Shown here: piece after piece, positions 61,060 through 64,000 of the stretch
Numbering within the stretch: the first letter of the stretch is position 1
Layout of the letters: each line of letters starts with the position of its first letter
NCBI GenBank assembly: GCA_036267635.1
Contig: DATAVR010000083.1
Coordinates: 1 to 64,000 of the forward strand
DNA: 64,000 nucleotides
Direction: 5' to 3'
DNA from: JADGRB01 sp036267635
Lineage (GTDB): Bacteria > Myxococcota_A > Polyangia > Fen-1088
Notes under the pieces: generated by a model
The model's database searches: none
The model's input: only the letters and a program-made list of their open reading frames with translations
Told to the model about the DNA's origin: nothing
Translations under genes and position numbers: made by a program

Positions 61060-61692
61060 TCACGCGCGGCCGCCGTCTTTCTTGTCGTCCTTCTGGTTGT
61101 CCTTCTGGCTGTCCTGACCTTTTCCGTTGAACTTGTTCATCGCGGCCGTGAGGCCGCCGTTGACGATGGCCTCGATCGCGTCGGCGGCTGTCCCGATCAG
61201 ATCGGGGAGCTCCTTGGCCTCCGCGCGCGAGAAGTTCGAGAGCAAGTAGTTGGCGGGATCGTGCCCCGGCGTCGGACGGCCGACACCGACCCGCACACGC
61301 GCGAAGCCGGCGTCGCCCAGATCGGCCAGCAGCGAACGGATGCCGTTGTGGCCACCGTGCCCGCCGCCGGTGCCGAGCTTGAGGCGGCCGAACGGCAGAT
61401 CCAGCTCGTCGTGCACGACGATCAGCTCGCCGACCGGCACCTTCCAGAAGCCGGCCACCCGGGCCACTGCCTGTCCGCTCACGTTCATGAACTCCATCGG
61501 CTTGCAAAGAAGGACGCGCTCTCCCGCGATGGTGACCTCGCCGATCTCGGCGCCGAACTTGGCCCGCGGCGCCATCCCCGGTGGGAGGCGACGCGCGCGG
61601 GCCAGAAGCTCGTCCACCACCTTGAACCCCAGATTGTGCCGGTTCTCCTGGTATTCAGGTCCAGGATTGCCGAGCCCAACCACGAGATGCAT
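61060..61692 (-). CDS. pth: Peptidyl-tRNA hydrolase
   Basis: Pth recycles peptidyl-tRNA. The 210-residue product has VGLGNPGPEYQENRHNLGF with the catalytic His region, KPMEFMNVSGQAV, VVHDELDLPFGRLKL and GGGHGGHNGIRS. The C-terminal tail (residues about 188-210) is Lys/Asp/Gln-rich with repeated DKK/QKD units. It lies between rplY and rpsF in a common ribosomal gene neighbourhood. The 73-base gap to rpsF may hold a promoter. Confidence 0.96.
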   Translation of the reverse strand: MHLVVGLGNPGPEYQENRHNLGFKVVDELLARARRLPPGMAPRAKFGAEIGEVTIAGERVLLCKPMEFMNVSGQAVARVAGFWKVPVGELIVVHDELDLPFGRLKLGTGGGHGGHNGIRSLLADLGDAGFARVRVGVGRPTPGHDPANYLLSNFSRAEAKELPDLIGTAADAIEAIVNGGLTAAMNKFNGKGQDSQKDNQKDDKKDGGRA

Positions 61693-61725
61693 GCGCGGGG
61701 TCCGCTGGCGAGGCTACGCGGTCGC

Positions 61726-62451
61726 TTACTTCTTCCCCTTCTTTTCCTCTTTGCCGCCAGCCGCCGGGGCCGCGCCGGCCGCCGGTGCCGCGCCGCCAGC
61801 CGCCGGAGCCGCGCCAGCCGCGCCCTCCGCCGGAACCGCGCCCTCGACGGGTGCCGCCTCGGCTTCGACCTTCTCGGCCTTCGGTGCGACGACCGACGCG
61901 ATGGCGTCGCGCGGGTCGAGCAGCGCCCGCACACCCTCGCCCAGCTTGAGGTCACTGACGTGGAGCGCGTCGCCGATCTTGAGCGGGGTGACGTCGACCT
62001 CCAGCTTGGTCGGGATCGCCGCCGGCTTGGCCGCGATCGGGATGACGTGCAGGCTCTGGTGCAGGTTGCCGCCGTCGGTGGTGCCGACCGCCTTGCCGGT
62101 CAGGACCAGCGGCACCGTCACGTGGACCTCGGCGTCGAGATCGACGCGCAGGAAGTCGACGTGGACCAGCCGCCGCGACAGCGGGTTGATCTGTGCCTCG
62201 CGCACCATTGCCGTCACCTTCTCGGACTTGCCGTCGCCCCCTGGAGAAACGATGGAGAGCTCGAGGACGGTGTTCCTGCGCTTCTCCTTGTCGAGCGAGG
62301 TGAGCAGCTCCTTCTCATCGAAGGTCACCGTGACCGGCTCGGCCTTGCGGCCGTAAACCACCCCGGGCACCTTGCCGGCGGCGCGAACCTTGCGCGAGCC
62401 ACCCTTGCCCGTACCGCTTCTGACCTCGACGTTGACCTTTGCGAAATCCAT
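61726..62451 (-). CDS. rplY: 50S ribosomal protein L25/Ctc, long form
   Basis: The 241-residue protein is the CTC-type L25: N-terminal 5S-RNA-binding domain (VRSGTGKGGSRKVRAAGKVPG, VPGVVYGRKAEPV) and a C-terminal TL5-like beta domain (LVHVDFLRVDLDAEVHV, LKIGDALHVSDL). The last 45 residues are an Ala/Pro/Gly tail with repeated AAPAAG units, ending in a Lys-rich end. AGGAAG precedes the ATG. It sits between prs and pth, which is a typical order. Confidence 0.95.
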   Translation of the reverse strand: MDFAKVNVEVRSGTGKGGSRKVRAAGKVPGVVYGRKAEPVTVTFDEKELLTSLDKEKRRNTVLELSIVSPGGDGKSEKVTAMVREAQINPLSRRLVHVDFLRVDLDAEVHVTVPLVLTGKAVGTTDGGNLHQSLHVIPIAAKPAAIPTKLEVDVTPLKIGDALHVSDLKLGEGVRALLDPRDAIASVVAPKAEKVEAEAAPVEGAVPAEGAAGAAPAAGGAAPAAGAAPAAGGKEEKKGKK

Positions 62452-62487
62452 GACTGCTTCCTTTGGTTGTGCGTGCGTGCGTCTGTT

Positions 62488-63429
62488 TCAAATAAAAAGC
62501 GAGCTGATCGAGTCGCCGTGATGAATCCGTTTGACCGCCTCGCCCAGCAGGCGCGCGACGGGGAGAACTTTGATCTTGGGACAGTCGCGGACCTCGGCCC
62601 GGACCGGCACCGTGTCGGTGATGAGCAGCTCCTCGAGCGGCGAGGCCATGATTCGCTCGATGGCCGGCGGGGAGAGCACGCCGTGGCTGGCGCAGGCGAA
62701 CACCGCGCGCGCCCCCTGCGCCTTGACCGCCTGGGCCGCCGCGCACAGCGTCCCGGCCGTGTCGACCATGTCGTCGACGATGATGGCGTCACGCCCTTTT
62801 ACGTCGCCGATGATGTTGACCACCTCGGAGACGTTGGGCGCCGGCCTCCTCTTGTCGATAATGGCGAGGCTGGTGCCGAGGCGTTTGGAGTAAGCGCGCG
62901 CCCGCTCGACGCCGCCCGCGTCGGGCGAGACGATGACCGCCTCCTGCGTGAAGCGCAGGCGGAGATCGTCCATCAGCACCGGCATGGCGTACAGATGATC
63001 GACCGGGATGTTGAAGAACCCCTGGATCTGTCCGGCGTGCAGGTCGATCGAAAGCACGCGGTTGACGCCGGCCGCGGTCAGCAGATCGGCCACCAGGCGG
63101 GCCGAGATCGGCGTCCGCGGCTTGCTCTTGCGGTCCTGCCGCGCGTAGCCGAAGTAGGGAATGACCGCGATGATCGAGCCGGCCGAGGCGCGTTTGAGCG
63201 CGTCGATCATCACCAGCAGCTCCATCAGGTTGTCGTTGGCGGGGGCGCAGGTCGGCTGCACCACGAAGCAGTTCACGCCGCGGACGTTCTCGTTGATCTC
63301 GACGTAGACCTCACCGTCCGCGAAGCGCGTCACCTCGGCGCGGCCGAGCGGCGTTTCGACGTAACGGCAGATCGCCTGCGCGAGCTCGCGGTTGGCGTTT
63401 CCGCTGAATATGGTGAGCGCTTTGAGCAC
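62488..63429 (-). CDS. prs: Ribose-phosphate pyrophosphokinase
   Basis: Prs makes PRPP from ribose-5-phosphate and ATP. The 313-residue protein has TIFSGNANRELAQ, ENVRGVNCFVVQPTCAPAND, SIDLHAGQIQGFF and PRPP-binding VDDMVDTAGTL. The GTG at 63429 was chosen because prs proteins start a few residues before IFSGNAN; a longer TTG start would add unrelated sequence. A GC-rich hairpin with a T4 run lies eight bases upstream and may attenuate expression. Confidence 0.96.
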   Translation of the reverse strand: MLKALTIFSGNANRELAQAICRYVETPLGRAEVTRFADGEVYVEINENVRGVNCFVVQPTCAPANDNLMELLVMIDALKRASAGSIIAVIPYFGYARQDRKSKPRTPISARLVADLLTAAGVNRVLSIDLHAGQIQGFFNIPVDHLYAMPVLMDDLRLRFTQEAVIVSPDAGGVERARAYSKRLGTSLAIIDKRRPAPNVSEVVNIIGDVKGRDAIIVDDMVDTAGTLCAAAQAVKAQGARAVFACASHGVLSPPAIERIMASPLEELLITDTVPVRAEVRDCPKIKVLPVARLLGEAVKRIHHGDSISSLFI

Positions 63430-63436
63430 GACAAAA

Positions 63437-63454
63437 CCGGGGGGGACCCCCCGG
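63437..63454 (-). promoter_or_regulatory. GC-rich hairpin in the prs leader
   Basis: On the minus strand, a CCGGGGG/CCCCCGG stem-loop (loop GTCC) is followed by TTTTGTC and then the prs GTG. It resembles an attenuator-like terminator, or could stop upstream transcripts; its T run is short. The function is inferred only. Confidence 0.45.
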
Positions 63455-63561
63455 GGAGGGCGAATCCTGCCATCGTCGGACCGTGCCGTCAACGACTGGT
63501 TCGGGGCGGCCCGAACGAGATTTTGGCCGTGATTTCCAACCGATAGGGAGGGCGACGGCGG

Positions 63562-64000
63562 TCAGAGCTGGATCGAGGCGAGGCAGAACTTCATGTTGCT
63601 CTCGTCGACGATCTTGAGGCTCGCCTTGCTCTCGGGAGGGACGATCCCCTCCAGCTGGCTCATGCGCGTCCGTTCGATCAGGAAGAAGGCGCGGCGGCCC
63701 CGGTGGCTGCTCATCCAAGTTTTGAGGCTCTCGACGTTCCTGTCGCCGAGGAAGATGGTCCGCTCCGGGGCGGGGCCCTCGAAGACTTCGTTCTCCGTGT
63801 AGAAGTTTTCGCCCCGCCAGTACATCTGCCAGACCAGCAGGTGCTCGTCGGGCGAGCGGCGCATCTTGTAATAGTTCGCGATGAGCCCCTTCTGCGTCCA
63901 ATAGGGGGTCACCTTCATCATGTAGCCGTCGAGCAGGAAGTAGGTGAACGCCACCGCCAGCAGGCAGAGGCCGACGGCGGCCGCCTTCTGCACGCGGTGC
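63562..64000 (-). CDS. C-terminal part of a membrane glycosyltransferase-like protein (partial)
   Basis: The gene continues beyond the right edge, so only about the last 145 residues are seen. A transmembrane helix (VGLCLLAVAFTYFLLDGY) is followed by a soluble region with HWxQK-like YWTQKGLIANYYKM, LLVWQMYWRGENFYTENEVF and the final RRAFFLIERTRMSQL. I associate this with the extracytoplasmic end of GT39-type transferases, at low-moderate confidence. It is in the same direction as prs, 132 bases upstream. Confidence 0.5.
   Translation of the reverse strand, partial: HRVQKAAAVGLCLLAVAFTYFLLDGYMMKVTPYWTQKGLIANYYKMRRSPDEHLLVWQMYWRGENFYTENEVFEGPAPERTIFLGDRNVESLKTWMSSHRGRRAFFLIERTRMSQLEGIVPPESKASLKIVDESNMKFCLASIQL

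Overview
The window is high-GC bacterial DNA, densely packed with genes in long same-strand runs that often overlap by 1-14 bases, with many GTG starts. Several features fit a Gram-negative bacterium of the Myxococcota/deltaproteobacterial type. These are an outer-membrane lipoprotein carrier (LolA), beta-barrel and PEGA-type envelope proteins, secreted lipoproteins with Cys-poor, Gly/Asp-rich linkers, repeated 'DVWAVG'-like motifs, B12-dependent ribonucleotide reductase, and an S55-type peptidase outside the spore formers. The taxonomic call is inference from gene content. No rRNA, tRNA, CRISPR array or insertion sequence was recognised.

Layout. 1-2217 (minus strand): an orphan NarL/UhpB-type sensor kinase and two small envelope proteins. 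2369-9349 (plus): a tight ten-gene run that starts with a duplicated-domain basic protein and continues with four consecutive EutN/CcmL microcompartment vertex proteins. It goes on with an ACT-domain protein carrying a likely encapsulation helix, a UPF0210 (PFL-like) protein, a secreted metallophosphoesterase, a DUF4380 protein and an Sfp/EntD-type phosphopantetheinyl transferase. No hexameric or trimeric shell protein is present in the window, so this looks like a satellite microcompartment locus and is the most unusual part. 9350-10620: a convergent low-information gap and a toxin/antitoxin pair with a perfect operator. 10598-16024 (minus): envelope protein, metallo-beta-lactamase-fold hydrolase, beta-propeller protein and S55-like protease. 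16191-18386 (plus): small lipoprotein and argC-argB. 18410-25457: divergently arranged membrane and hydrolase genes, an MFS exporter and uvrC.

25491-34988 (plus): a lipoprotein followed by an ABC importer, two DUF1989 proteins and a 1210-residue biotin carboxylase of the urea/guanidine carboxylase family. The DUF1989 pair points to guanidine (carboxyguanidine deiminase) rather than urea. The allophanate hydrolase expected at the end of the pathway is not in the window. 35232-38705: ftsK and lolA. 38741-43462 (mostly minus): PEGA protein, glyoxalase-II-like hydrolase, cobU, alpha/beta hydrolase, DinB protein, a decayed PIN-domain fragment and an unknown protein. 43550-46531 (minus): nrdJ, with two NrdR-like boxes 31 bp apart upstream and a strong terminator downstream.

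46903-52796 (plus): S41 C-terminal processing protease, an unknown membrane-anchored protein, and a GT4 glycosyltransferase paired with a glycogen-debranching-type enzyme. 52789-57401 (minus): a nucleoside salvage operon (deoB, deoA, alpha/beta hydrolase, purine nucleoside phosphorylase, cytidine deaminase). 57416-58046 (plus): vapBC, whose probable operator overlaps the deoB start. 58079-64000 (minus): an ordered housekeeping cluster prs-rplY-pth-rpsF-rpsR-rplI, closed by an intrinsic terminator, then dnaB. A partial membrane glycosyltransferase lies at the right edge.
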